Source: Coriobacteriaceae bacterium
GTDB lineage: Bacteria > Actinomycetota > Coriobacteriia > Coriobacteriales > UMGS124
Direction of reading: 5' to 3'
Length of the DNA stretch: 10,772 bases
Assembly: GCA_019420325.1 (NCBI GenBank)
Contig: JAHZHK010000012.1
Coordinates: 30,607-41,378, forward strand
A program made the translations under genes and the position numbers. Positions 1-6,233 of the stretch are shown here, piece after piece; position 1 is the stretch's first letter; each line of letters opens with the position of its first letter. The notes under the pieces were generated by a model, which saw only the letters and a program-made list of their open reading frames with translations, made no database searches and had not been told where the DNA came from.

Positions 1-736
1 CCTTCATGAAGCGGCTGACGGTGGGGCGGATGGAGCCGAAGTAGTGCTCCTGGAGCTCCTGGCCCTTGTCGGGGGCAGCGCCGAAGAGAGTGCGGCCGCA
101 CAGGATCAGGTCGGGGCGCTTGGCGAAGTCCTCTTCCTTGATGAGGAAGTACTCCTGCTCGGGACCAACGGTGGTGACGACGCGGTCGGGGTGCTTGCCG
201 AAGAGGGCCATGACGCGCTTGGCCTGGTCGCTTACGGCAGTCATGGAGCGCAGAAGGGGAGTCTTCTTGTCGAGCGACTCACCGTTGTAGCTGATGAATG
301 CCGTGGGGATGCACAGGACGTCGTCCTTGATGAAGGCCGGGCTCGTGGGGTCCCAGGCGGTGTAGCCGCGTGCCTCGAACGTGGAGCGCAGGCCGCCGGA
401 GGGGAAGCTCGAGGCGTCGGGCTCGCCCTGTACGAGCTCTTTGCCAGAGAAGGTCATGATGGCCGTGCCGTCGCCGCCGGGGTTCAGGAACGAGTCATGC
501 TTTTCGCTCGTGATGCCGGTGAGGGGCTGGAACCAGTGGGTGTAGTGCGTGGCGCCCTGTTCAATGGCCCATTCCTTCATGGCGTGGGCGACGACGTTGG
601 CCACCTCGATGTCGAGGGGCTCGCCCTGCTGGAGCGTCCTCATGAGTGCCTTGTAGGTCACCTTGGGGAGCTTCTCCTGCATGATCTTCTGGCTGAAGAC
701 CTTGCAGCCGAAGTACTCGCTGGGGTTGACTGCCAT
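1..736 (-). CDS. glnN: Type III glutamine synthetase, N-terminal part (3' end beyond the window)
   Basis: Makes glutamine from glutamate, ammonia and ATP in the cytoplasm, the main entry point of ammonium into metabolism. The 245 codons present begin at ATG 736 behind a good Shine-Dalgarno site (AGAAGGCGG, complement of 742-750) and read open to the left edge; the family is about 700 residues long, so roughly one third is here. Seen: the hallmark GSIII block at residues 97-131 (SGKELVQGEPDASSFPSGG followed by LRSTFEARGYTAWDPT), which separates this family from GSI and GSII; the start of the catalytic domain with GPEQEYFL at 191-198, whose Glu residues match the metal/glutamate-binding E-x-E of glutamine synthetases; and HYFGSIR at 231-237. 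Type III enzymes are known from Bacteroides, cyanobacteria, clostridia and some actinobacteria. It is transcribed divergently from polA. The family call is firm; the C-terminal part cannot be judged. Confidence 0.95.
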   Translation of the reverse strand, partial: MAVNPSEYFGCKVFSQKIMQEKLPKVTYKALMRTLQQGEPLDIEVANVVAHAMKEWAIEQGATHYTHWFQPLTGITSEKHDSFLNPGGDGTAIMTFSGKELVQGEPDASSFPSGGLRSTFEARGYTAWDPTSPAFIKDDVLCIPTAFISYNGESLDKKTPLLRSMTAVSDQAKRVMALFGKHPDRVVTTVGPEQEYFLIKEEDFAKRPDLILCGRTLFGAAPDKGQELQEHYFGSIRPTVSRFMK

Positions 737-741
737 TTAAA

Positions 742-750
742 CCGCCTTCT
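742..750 (-). promoter_or_regulatory. Ribosome binding site of glnN
   Basis: On the minus strand AGAAGGCGG lies 5 nt before ATG 736. It fixes the glnN start and sits only 6 nt below the leader hairpin at 757-780, so folding of that hairpin could affect access to it (inference). Confidence 0.7.
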
Positions 751-756
751 CTCGAT

Positions 757-780
757 GACGCCGCGCATCGCGCGGACGTC
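757..780 (-). promoter_or_regulatory. GC-rich hairpin in the glnN leader
   Basis: CCGCGC (761-766) and GCGCGG (770-775) are perfect inverted arms around a 3-nt loop. The stem continues with GACG (757-760) against CGTC (777-780) across a single bulged A at 776, giving about 10 base pairs. It lies in the presumed 5' leader of glnN, just upstream of the ribosome binding site. No T-run follows on the glnN strand, so it is not an intrinsic terminator; a role in mRNA stability or translation is possible but unproven. Confidence 0.5.
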
Positions 781-809
781 TTGGACACAAAGCTCGGTGC
801 ATGTCGCAA

Positions 810-815
810 ACTCTA
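810..815 (-). promoter_or_regulatory. Weak candidate -10 box for glnN
   Basis: The minus strand reads TAGAGT here (4 of 6 matches to TATAAT), about 75 nt upstream of the glnN start. No good -35 hexamer is visible 16-18 bp further upstream, so this is only the best candidate I can see. Confidence 0.2.
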
Positions 816-838
816 GGAGTCGAATGTTTCGCTCACTT

Positions 839-867
839 TACGGTCGTGGGAAGCGTTCGTGACCGTA
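839..867. promoter_or_regulatory. Operator-like inverted repeat between glnN and polA
   Basis: TACGGTC (839-845) is repeated in perfect inverted orientation as GACCGTA (861-867), with 15 bp between the arms. The arm starts are 22 bp apart, about two helical turns, as expected for a dimeric regulator binding one face of DNA. The right arm overlaps the first two bases of the candidate polA -10 box. No known regulator motif is recognised. Confidence 0.35.
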
Positions 868-892
868 TGATATCGCCGATGGAAACTATAAG
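866..892 (+). promoter_or_regulatory. Candidate polA promoter region
   Basis: Two -10-like hexamers, TATGAT (866-871) and TATAAG (887-892), each match the consensus at 5 of 6 positions. They would give leaders of about 65 or 45 nt before ATG 944. Neither has a clear -35 box at normal spacing, so the exact start of transcription is uncertain. Confidence 0.35.
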
Positions 893-911
893 GCTGGCCG
901 TGTGGCCGGCC
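892..911 (+). promoter_or_regulatory. GC-rich hairpin in the polA leader
   Basis: GGCTGGCC (892-899) pairs with GGCCGGCC (904-911) around the loop GTGT, an 8-bp stem with one G-U wobble. It lies 32 nt upstream of the polA start codon. No T-run follows, so termination is unlikely. The GTG at 902, which extends the polA frame upstream, sits at the loop and is unlikely to be used as a start. Confidence 0.5.
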
Positions 912-931
912 ACCCCACTTTCACATGCAAT

Positions 932-937
932 GGAAGG
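932..937 (+). promoter_or_regulatory. Ribosome binding site of polA
   Basis: GGAAGG lies 6 nt before ATG 944. This decides the start in favour of 944 over the in-frame GTG at 902, which has no Shine-Dalgarno sequence and would add 14 residues unlike PolA N termini. Confidence 0.75.
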
Positions 938-943
938 TGCTTC

Positions 944-3775
944 ATGGAACAAGAACACGACGTGGCGGCCGCAAGGCCTCTGACGTTTGCTGTCATTGAC
1001 GGCAACTCCCTCATGCATCGCGCATTTCATGCGGTGCAGACGCCCATGAACGCTCCCGACGGCCGACCCACCAACGCCATCTTCGGTTTCATGGGCATGT
1101 TTTTGCGCCTGGTGGAAGACTTCCACCCCGATGGCATCATGGTCGCCTTCGACAAGGGCCGCCCCACGGTGCGTATGGAGATGCTTCCCCAGTACAAGGC
1201 GCAGCGTCCCCCGCGCGACCCGCTGCTTTCCGAGCAGTTCCCCATGATGCGCGAGCTGCTCGAGGCTATGCATGTGCCGGTGTATGCCGTCGAGGGCTGG
1301 GAGGGCGACGACCTGCTTGGTACGCTTGCCAGGCAGGGCGAGGAGCTGGGCCACAGGATGCTGCTTGTCACGGGCGACCGCGACGCCTACCAACTTTCCG
1401 ATGGCAACGTCTCGATCCTCTCCAACAGGAAGGGCATGAGCGACGTCGCCATCATGAGCCCGGAGGAGATCTGTGCGCTTTACGAGGGCGTGAAGCCCGA
1501 GCAGATTCCCGACTTCTACGGCCTCAAGGGCGACACGAGCGACAACATCCCCGGTGTGCCCGGCATCGGCCCCAAGAAGGCGGCCGCGCTCATCGTGCAG
1601 TACGGCTCGCTTGACGCCGTGCTCGCCGACGCTGACAACATCAAGGGCAAGATGGGCGAAAACATCCGCAACCATGCCGACGATGCCCTGGTGTCGCGCG
1701 AGGTTGCCCGCATCCGTCGTGACGCGCCGGTCACGTTCGACGCTCAGGCGGCCCTGTGGCCCTCCTTTGACGCGGCTGAGGTTGAGCGTGCCTTTGACGT
1801 ACTGGCGCTGCGCACCCTCAAGGGTCGCGTGCTGCGCTGCTCGTGCGGGGCGCAGGCCGATCAGAGCGACAATGCGGCATGCGCCTGCGCGCAGGAGCAG
1901 GGTCCGAACCTGCCTGCCGAGCCCCTGCAAGGACAGGCTGCTTGGGATTGCCTGAAGCAGGCTTGCGATTGCGACGCCTGGGTGGGCGCCTTCTTCGACG
2001 AGGGCCAGGACACCGGCTCGCTTTTCGGCAGCGTGCAGACCCTGTGGCTCGCCTGTGCGTCGGGATGGCAGATGGCTGAGGGCGCGCCCTCCCAGGAGCC
2101 GGCGTGCCTTTTGCGCTTCGACGGTGACGACGCTCTCGAGGCCCTGCTTATGGCGTATGAAGGCTGCAAAGTTGTCTCGTTCGACACCAAGGCCGACCTG
2201 CGTCGCCTCTACCCGCTTGACTCTTCCGAGTCTGCGCGCCTTGATGCCGCAGAGTTCGCCTCTACCCGCAGCTCTGAGGTGTTCGACGCCGGGGTGGCCG
2301 CCTATCTGCTCGATTCGGACCGCTCCGACTTCGAGCCCAGCGTGCTTGTGGGGGCGTTCTTGCCCTGGAGCCTTCCCGCCCTGGAGTTCCCGGCCGCACC
2401 GAAGAAGGGCAGGGGAACACCTGCTCCCGCTCCCACCGAGGAGTCGAGCGCGGCGCGCGGGGCATGCGCGGCCGCTTCGCTTCTGGCGCTGCGCGAGGTG
2501 CTTGACGAGCTTCTTGAGCAGGACGGCACGAAGGCGTGTATGACCGACATCGAGATGCCGCTTGTCGCGGTGCTCGCGGTGCTTGAGCGCAACGGCATGA
2601 AGGTGGATCCTGAGGTTCTCGCCCATCAGTCCGGCCTGCTCACGGGCCAGATTGAGGAGATTCGCTCGCACATCTTCGACCTTGCAGGCCAAGAGTTCAA
2701 CATCGACTCGCCCGCCCAGCTCTCCGGCGTGCTCTTCGACACGCTTGGGCTTCCGACGCGCGACCCCGAGACGGGCCGACCTCTCAAGAAGACCAAGACC
2801 GGCTTCTACTCCACGAACGCCAAGCTTCTCGAGAGCTTTGCATGCGACTATCCGGTGGTGGCCGACGTGCTCGACTACCGCGAGCGTGTGAAGATCAAGT
2901 CGACCTACCTCGACGCGCTGCCTCGCCAGATTCTCGGCGACGGCAGGGTGCACACCGCCTACAACCAGACGGTCACGGCTACCGGCAGGCTCTCCTCCTC
3001 GGACCCCAACCTGCAGAACATCCCCGTGCGCAGCGACCTGGGCCGCATGGTGAGGACGGCCTTTGTGCCCGCCGGTCCCGACAACGTCATCTTGTCGTGC
3101 GACTACTCGCAGATCGAGTTGCGGCTGCTTGCGCACCTGTCGGGCGACGAGGGCCTCGTCGAGGCGTTCTTGAGCGGGGAGGACTTCCATCGCGAGACGG
3201 CCTCGAAGGTCTTCGGCGTGCCGGCGGCCGAGGTGACACCTGCACAGCGCTCCCGCGCCAAGGCGGTCAACTTCGGCATCGTCTACGGCCAGACGGCCTG
3301 GGGTCTGTCCCAGACGCTCAAAATCTCCGCCGCCGAGGCTCAGGAGATGATCGACCGTTACTACGCGACGTATCCCGGCGTGCGTGTCTACCTCAACGAC
3401 CAGGTGGAACTTGCGCGCAAGCAGGGCTTTGTGCAGACGATGTTCGGACGCAAGCGCCATGTGCCCAACATTGCGGCGCGTGTGCCGGCCGTGCGCCAGT
3501 TTGCCGAGCGCACGGCAATGAACCACCCCATGCAGGGCTCCGCGGCCGACATCATCAAGCTTGCTATGGTGCGCGTGCAGCGCAGGCTGTTGGAGGGGGC
3601 GTTCAGTGCCAAGATGATCGTGCAGGTGCACGACGAGCTTGACTTCGACTGCCCGCGCAGCGAGGTCGAGGCATTGCAGGAGATGGTGGTCGAGCAGATG
3701 CAGGACATCGCGGAGCTTCGTGTTCCCCTGCTCGTTTCCTGCTCCATCGGTCAGAACTGGGCGGAGGCGAAATAG
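944..3775 (+). CDS. polA: DNA polymerase I
   Basis: Fills gaps in repair and removes RNA primers during lagging-strand replication. The product is 943 aa, close to the usual 850-950. Domain 1 (about residues 14-298) is the 5'-3' FEN exonuclease, with EGWEGDD (117-123), TGDRDAYQ (143-150) and the helix-hairpin-helix GLKGDTSDNIPGVPGIGPKK (193-212). Domain 2 (about 330-515) occupies the 3'-5' exonuclease position but seems to lack the catalytic acidic residues. Domain 3 (about 530-943) is the family A polymerase: motif A DYSQIELR (720-727), motif B R-x3-K-x2-NFG-x2-YG (770-782) and motif C QVHDELDF (894-901). A cysteine-rich linker (C299, C301, C313, C315, then C336, C341, C343) between domains 1 and 2 is unusual. 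The first gene of a probable operon, its stop is one base before the next start. PolA identity is certain; the start is well supported. Confidence 0.97.
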   Translation: MEQEHDVAAARPLTFAVIDGNSLMHRAFHAVQTPMNAPDGRPTNAIFGFMGMFLRLVEDFHPDGIMVAFDKGRPTVRMEMLPQYKAQRPPRDPLLSEQFPMMRELLEAMHVPVYAVEGWEGDDLLGTLARQGEELGHRMLLVTGDRDAYQLSDGNVSILSNRKGMSDVAIMSPEEICALYEGVKPEQIPDFYGLKGDTSDNIPGVPGIGPKKAAALIVQYGSLDAVLADADNIKGKMGENIRNHADDALVSREVARIRRDAPVTFDAQAALWPSFDAAEVERAFDVLALRTLKGRVLRCSCGAQADQSDNAACACAQEQGPNLPAEPLQGQAAWDCLKQACDCDAWVGAFFDEGQDTGSLFGSVQTLWLACASGWQMAEGAPSQEPACLLRFDGDDALEALLMAYEGCKVVSFDTKADLRRLYPLDSSESARLDAAEFASTRSSEVFDAGVAAYLLDSDRSDFEPSVLVGAFLPWSLPALEFPAAPKKGRGTPAPAPTEESSAARGACAAASLLALREVLDELLEQDGTKACMTDIEMPLVAVLAVLERNGMKVDPEVLAHQSGLLTGQIEEIRSHIFDLAGQEFNIDSPAQLSGVLFDTLGLPTRDPETGRPLKKTKTGFYSTNAKLLESFACDYPVVADVLDYRERVKIKSTYLDALPRQILGDGRVHTAYNQTVTATGRLSSSDPNLQNIPVRSDLGRMVRTAFVPAGPDNVILSCDYSQIELRLLAHLSGDEGLVEAFLSGEDFHRETASKVFGVPAAEVTPAQRSRAKAVNFGIVYGQTAWGLSQTLKISAAEAQEMIDRYYATYPGVRVYLNDQVELARKQGFVQTMFGRKRHVPNIAARVPAVRQFAERTAMNHPMQGSAADIIKLAMVRVQRRLLEGAFSAKMIVQVHDELDFDCPRSEVEALQEMVVEQMQDIAELRVPLLVSCSIGQNWAEAK
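3763..3767 (+). promoter_or_regulatory. Ribosome binding site of the EamA transporter, inside the polA end
   Basis: GGAGG lies within the last codons of polA, 9 nt before GTG 3777. It supports the GTG start and suggests translational coupling, since ribosomes finishing polA at 3775 arrive at the next start. Confidence 0.7.
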
Positions 3776-3776
3776 C

Positions 3777-4691
3777 GTGCAGAGTGTTGAGGCGTCCCCT
3801 GCGTCCAAAGTCACGGGCGAGCACCTGGGTCTTGGCATCGCCTTCACCTTGTTGGGTGGCGTGGGCTGGGGCTTTTCCGGCACGTGCGCGCAGTTCCTGT
3901 TTACCAACTACGACGTGGAGCCCACATGGCTCGTTGCGGCGCGCATGGTCATCGCGGCGCTCATGTTTGCCCCTCTCGTCTTTGGCACGCATCGCCGCGA
4001 GGAGGCTGAGCTGATACGTGACAAGCCCAACATCCTGATAACGCTGGTGTTTGCCGTGTTTGGCCTGTTCGCCTGCTCAAGCAGCTACCTCATGTCGATT
4101 CAGGCGAGCGACGCGGGTACGGCCACCGTGCTGCAGTCGCTCAACCTGCTCCTTATCCTTGTGGTTTCATGCGTGCAGATGCACCGTCTGCCCAAGCGCA
4201 AGGAGGCCATCGGCGTGGTGTTGGCGCTGGTGGGCACGTTCCTCATTGCCACGCAGGGGTCGTTCACGTCGCTGTCCATCTCGGCGGCGGCGCTTTTTTG
4301 GGGCATATGCAACGCGGTGGCCTGTGCGCTGTACACGCTCTTGCCCGCCAAGCCCCTTGCCCGCCATGGCTCGGTGGCGGTCACGGGTACGGCGATTTGC
4401 ATTGCGGCGGTAGTCGCCTGCGTCGTGTACCAGCCCTGGAGCCACATGCCCACGCTTGACCTCGTGGGCTGGCTGGCTGTGTTCGGCGTGGCGGCGATCG
4501 GCACGTTCGGGTCGTTCTTGCTCTACGTCACCGGCGTCAAGATCGTCGGCAGCCTTCTGGCGGGTCTTCTTGCGAGCACCGAGCCCATCGTGGCATGCGT
4601 GCTGTCCGTCGTGTGGATGGGCACCGTCTTCTCTGGGTTCGATCTGGTGGGAATGGCTCTTATCATCATCATGATGTTCCTGATGGTATAA
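3777..4691 (+). CDS. EamA/DMT-superfamily membrane transporter
   Basis: A 304-aa inner-membrane protein of the drug/metabolite transporter superfamily. About ten hydrophobic segments are visible, forming two EamA repeats (roughly residues 15-145 and 155-303), and the last two segments carry the family pattern of a tyrosine/glycine segment followed by a conserved E-P (LASTEPIVACVLSVVW, within 261-280). The usual G-E after that segment is G-T here. The substrate cannot be read from the sequence; relatives export amino acids, nucleosides or other metabolites. GTG 3777 is chosen as the start because it has a GGAGG site at the right distance and falls right after the polA stop; the frame is open further upstream but that stretch is the polA shadow and is arginine/serine-rich, not transporter-like. 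Co-transcribed with polA, with no obvious functional tie. Confidence 0.88.
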   Translation: MQSVEASPASKVTGEHLGLGIAFTLLGGVGWGFSGTCAQFLFTNYDVEPTWLVAARMVIAALMFAPLVFGTHRREEAELIRDKPNILITLVFAVFGLFACSSSYLMSIQASDAGTATVLQSLNLLLILVVSCVQMHRLPKRKEAIGVVLALVGTFLIATQGSFTSLSISAAALFWGICNAVACALYTLLPAKPLARHGSVAVTGTAICIAAVVACVVYQPWSHMPTLDLVGWLAVFGVAAIGTFGSFLLYVTGVKIVGSLLAGLLASTEPIVACVLSVVWMGTVFSGFDLVGMALIIIMMFLMV

Positions 4692-4692
4692 A
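4684..4692 (+). promoter_or_regulatory. Extended -10 promoter candidate for usp-uppP, overlapping the transporter stop
   Basis: TGGTATAAA contains an extended -10 (TGn followed by TATAAA, 5 of 6 matches) and its TAA is the stop codon of the upstream transporter gene. Initiation near 4699 would give a leader of about 38 nt for the usp gene at 4737. There is no good -35 box, which extended -10 promoters can tolerate. Confidence 0.4.
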
Positions 4693-4736
4693 ATCGGGTT
4701 GCACGTCTTTGTCCGTTCGTTGAATCGAGGTTTACC

Positions 4737-5174
4737 ATGACCGATTCCTACAAGAAGATCTTCGTATCGCTTGACGGTACCGAGATGCAGTCCGAGGTTT
4801 TCGCCCGCGCTTGCGAGATTGCCGCTGCCAGCGGCGCCGAGCTCTATGTGGGCCACGTCATCGACTCCACGCCCATGCAGGCTGCCGGCACCTATCCTGC
4901 CACGCTCATCCCCAGCCTCGAGAAGGCTTGGAAGGACTCCATCGAGGCCGATGTGGAGAGCGCCCGCAAGCTCGGCACCATCAAGTCCATCACCGTCGAG
5001 GCCAAGGCCGGCCGCGTTCGCGAGACCCTTATGGACGATTTCGTGAACGAGATCAAGCCCGACCTGGTCATCTGCGGCGCCCGCGGCCTTTCGAACATCA
5101 AGTACGCGATTCTCGGCTCCATCTCCACGTTCCTCGTGCGCAGCTGTGAGTGCGATGTCCTGATCGTTAAGTAG
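4737..5174 (+). CDS. Universal stress protein (UspA family), ATP-binding type
   Basis: A small cytoplasmic protein of 145 aa, a single Usp domain of standard length. The N terminus YKKIFVSLDGTEMQSEVF is the usual first strand and loop with the conserved Asp (residue 13). Near the C terminus the nucleotide-binding signature G-x2-G-x9-G-S is exact (GARGLSNIKYAILGS, about residues 118-132), which marks the ATP-binding subgroup as opposed to non-binding UspA. Such proteins help cells survive starvation, oxidative or growth-arrest stress, usually as dimers; the precise target is not known. ATG 4737 has GAGG (4727-4730) 6 nt upstream. It is 45 bp after the transporter gene and 8 bp before uppP, so it is probably in the same operon, with a possible extra promoter just upstream that could give stress-specific expression of usp and uppP (inference). 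Confidence 0.93.
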   Translation: MTDSYKKIFVSLDGTEMQSEVFARACEIAAASGAELYVGHVIDSTPMQAAGTYPATLIPSLEKAWKDSIEADVESARKLGTIKSITVEAKAGRVRETLMDDFVNEIKPDLVICGARGLSNIKYAILGSISTFLVRSCECDVLIVK

Positions 5175-5177
5175 GGG
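5173..5177 (+). promoter_or_regulatory. Ribosome binding site of uppP, overlapping the usp stop
   Basis: AGGGG overlaps the TAG stop of usp and is 5 nt before GTG 5183. It favours GTG 5183 over the in-frame GTG at 5177, which would itself overlap this site. Confidence 0.6.
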
Positions 5178-5182
5178 TGTCC

Positions 5183-6109
5183 GTGGATCTGGTTGTCGAA
5201 CTCTTAAAATCTGCGTTCCTTGGCCTCGTCGAGGGCATCACCGAGTGGCTACCGGTGTCCTCGACGGGCCACATGATTCTTGTCGACGAGTTCATCAAGC
5301 TCAATGTCACCGAGCAGTTCTGGAACATGTTCCTCGTTGTCATTCAGCTGGGTGCCATTCTGGCCGTCATCGTGATGTACTTCCACGACCTCAACCCGTT
5401 CTCGCCGAGCAAAGGAGCGCAAGGACGCGCCGCGACGTGGCGCCTGTGGGGCAAGGTCATCTTGGGATGCGTTCCTGCCGCCCTCATCGGTCTTCCGCTC
5501 AACGACTTCATGGAGGAGCACCTCTACAACTCCTATGTGGTCGCTGCAATGCTCATCCTGTACGGCGTCGCCTTCATTCTCATTGAGAACTGGCGCGCCA
5601 AGAAGCGCTCCGAGGCTGCAGACCTTGCAACGACCTCGGGCGGCGCTCACTTCGCCACTCCCGCTGCCCCGCAGGCAGACGCCGACTTCGGCCGCATCAC
5701 CGACGTTGACGACCTGTCGTGGAAGACGGCACTGGGCATCGGTTGCTTCCAGGTGCTTTCGCTTGTTCCCGGCACCTCGCGTTCCGGCTCCACCATCATC
5801 GGCGGCCTGCTTCTCGGCACGTCGCGCTCGGTGGCCACGCGCTTCACGTTCTTCCTGGCAATCCCCGTCATGTTCGGTGCGAGCCTGCTCAAGATCGTGA
5901 AGTTCGTGCTTGCCGGCAACACCATGGTCGCCGACGAGTGGGCCATCATGGGCGTGGGCCTCATCGTCGCCTTCGTCGTGTCCCTGGCTGCCATCAACTG
6001 GCTTACGGGCTTTGTGCGCAAGCACGACTTCAAGCCCTTTGGCTGGTACCGCATCTGCCTGGGCATTGTGGTACTCGTGTATTTCGGCGTGAAAGCCTTC
6101 GTGCTCTAA
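5183..6109 (+). CDS. uppP: Undecaprenyl-diphosphatase (UppP/BacA)
   Basis: An integral membrane enzyme that removes a phosphate from undecaprenyl diphosphate, recycling the lipid carrier for peptidoglycan and other wall polymers; overproduction in this family gives bacitracin resistance. From GTG 5183 the protein is 308 aa. Both catalytic signatures are present: the E-x3-E motif as EGITEWLPVSSTGH (17-30, E17 and E21) and PGTSRSGST (196-204, R200). Several hydrophobic membrane segments surround them. A hydrophilic loop of about 40 residues (138-178), rich in Ala, Asp and Thr, makes it longer than the E. coli protein (273 aa); this may be a lineage-specific loop. The start at 5183 gives the typical short N terminus MDLVVELLKS; the alternative GTG 5177 adds two residues. 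Last gene of the polA operon, followed by a strong terminator. Confidence 0.96.
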   Translation: MDLVVELLKSAFLGLVEGITEWLPVSSTGHMILVDEFIKLNVTEQFWNMFLVVIQLGAILAVIVMYFHDLNPFSPSKGAQGRAATWRLWGKVILGCVPAALIGLPLNDFMEEHLYNSYVVAAMLILYGVAFILIENWRAKKRSEAADLATTSGGAHFATPAAPQADADFGRITDVDDLSWKTALGIGCFQVLSLVPGTSRSGSTIIGGLLLGTSRSVATRFTFFLAIPVMFGASLLKIVKFVLAGNTMVADEWAIMGVGLIVAFVVSLAAINWLTGFVRKHDFKPFGWYRICLGIVVLVYFGVKAFVL

Positions 6110-6146
6110 ACGGCTCGCCATTCACGGCTTTATACCAGCTGACATG

Positions 6147-6185
6147 AAAAAGCCCCTCGACGGATTTTCCGCCGAGGGGCTTTTT
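6147..6185. terminator. Bidirectional intrinsic terminator between uppP and the SNF2 gene
   Basis: Left arm AAAAAGCCCCTCGACGGA (6147-6164) and right arm TCCGCCGAGGGGCTTTTT (6168-6185) form an 18-bp stem with one mismatch around a 3-nt T loop. The stem has a T-run on its 3' side and an A-run on its 5' side, so it can end transcription from uppP (plus) and from the SNF2 gene (minus). It is 37 bp after the uppP stop. Confidence 0.93.
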
Positions 6186-6205
6186 GGTGCATGGCAAGGT
6201 GGGGA

Positions 6206-6231
6206 GGAAGGCGCCTGAGTCGGCGCCTCCC
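6206..6231 (-). other. Second hairpin just downstream of the SNF2 stop codon
   Basis: GGAAGGCGCC (6206-6215) and GGCGCCTCCC (6222-6231) form a 10-bp stem with one mismatch and a 6-nt loop. It begins 2 bp beyond the SNF2 stop codon on the minus strand. No T-run follows, so it may protect the 3' end or cause pausing; termination is more likely at the hairpin at 6147-6185. Confidence 0.5.
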
Positions 6232-6233
6232 AC

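Noticed and set aside
821..831. Short inverted repeat CGAA-TGT-TTCG as a possible LexA site
   Set aside because: The arms and spacing do not match the CGAAC-N4-GTTCG consensus; too short to claim a function.
44..862. A 272-codon open frame on the plus strand over glnN
   Set aside because: Antisense shadow of glnN; the minus strand carries the unmistakable GSIII signature across this stretch.
902..943. Upstream GTG start for polA, adding 14 residues
   Set aside because: No Shine-Dalgarno site, lies in a stable hairpin loop, and the added residues do not look like a PolA N terminus; ATG 944 has GGAAGG at ideal distance.
801..983. A 60-codon open frame beginning at ATG 801 between glnN and polA
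   Set aside because: No ribosome binding site, overlaps the polA start and control elements, and has no recognisable content.
833..3907. A 1024-codon open frame on the minus strand opposite polA
   Set aside because: It mirrors polA in the phase typical of antisense shadows in high-GC genes, is rich in His/Arg/Leu/Gly without any recognisable domain, crosses intergenic sequence on one side and the transporter on the other, and polA on the opposite strand has all its motifs.
5249..6121. A 290-codon open frame on the minus strand over uppP
   Set aside because: Shadow frame; both UppP catalytic motifs are on the plus strand and the bidirectional terminator lies just outside.
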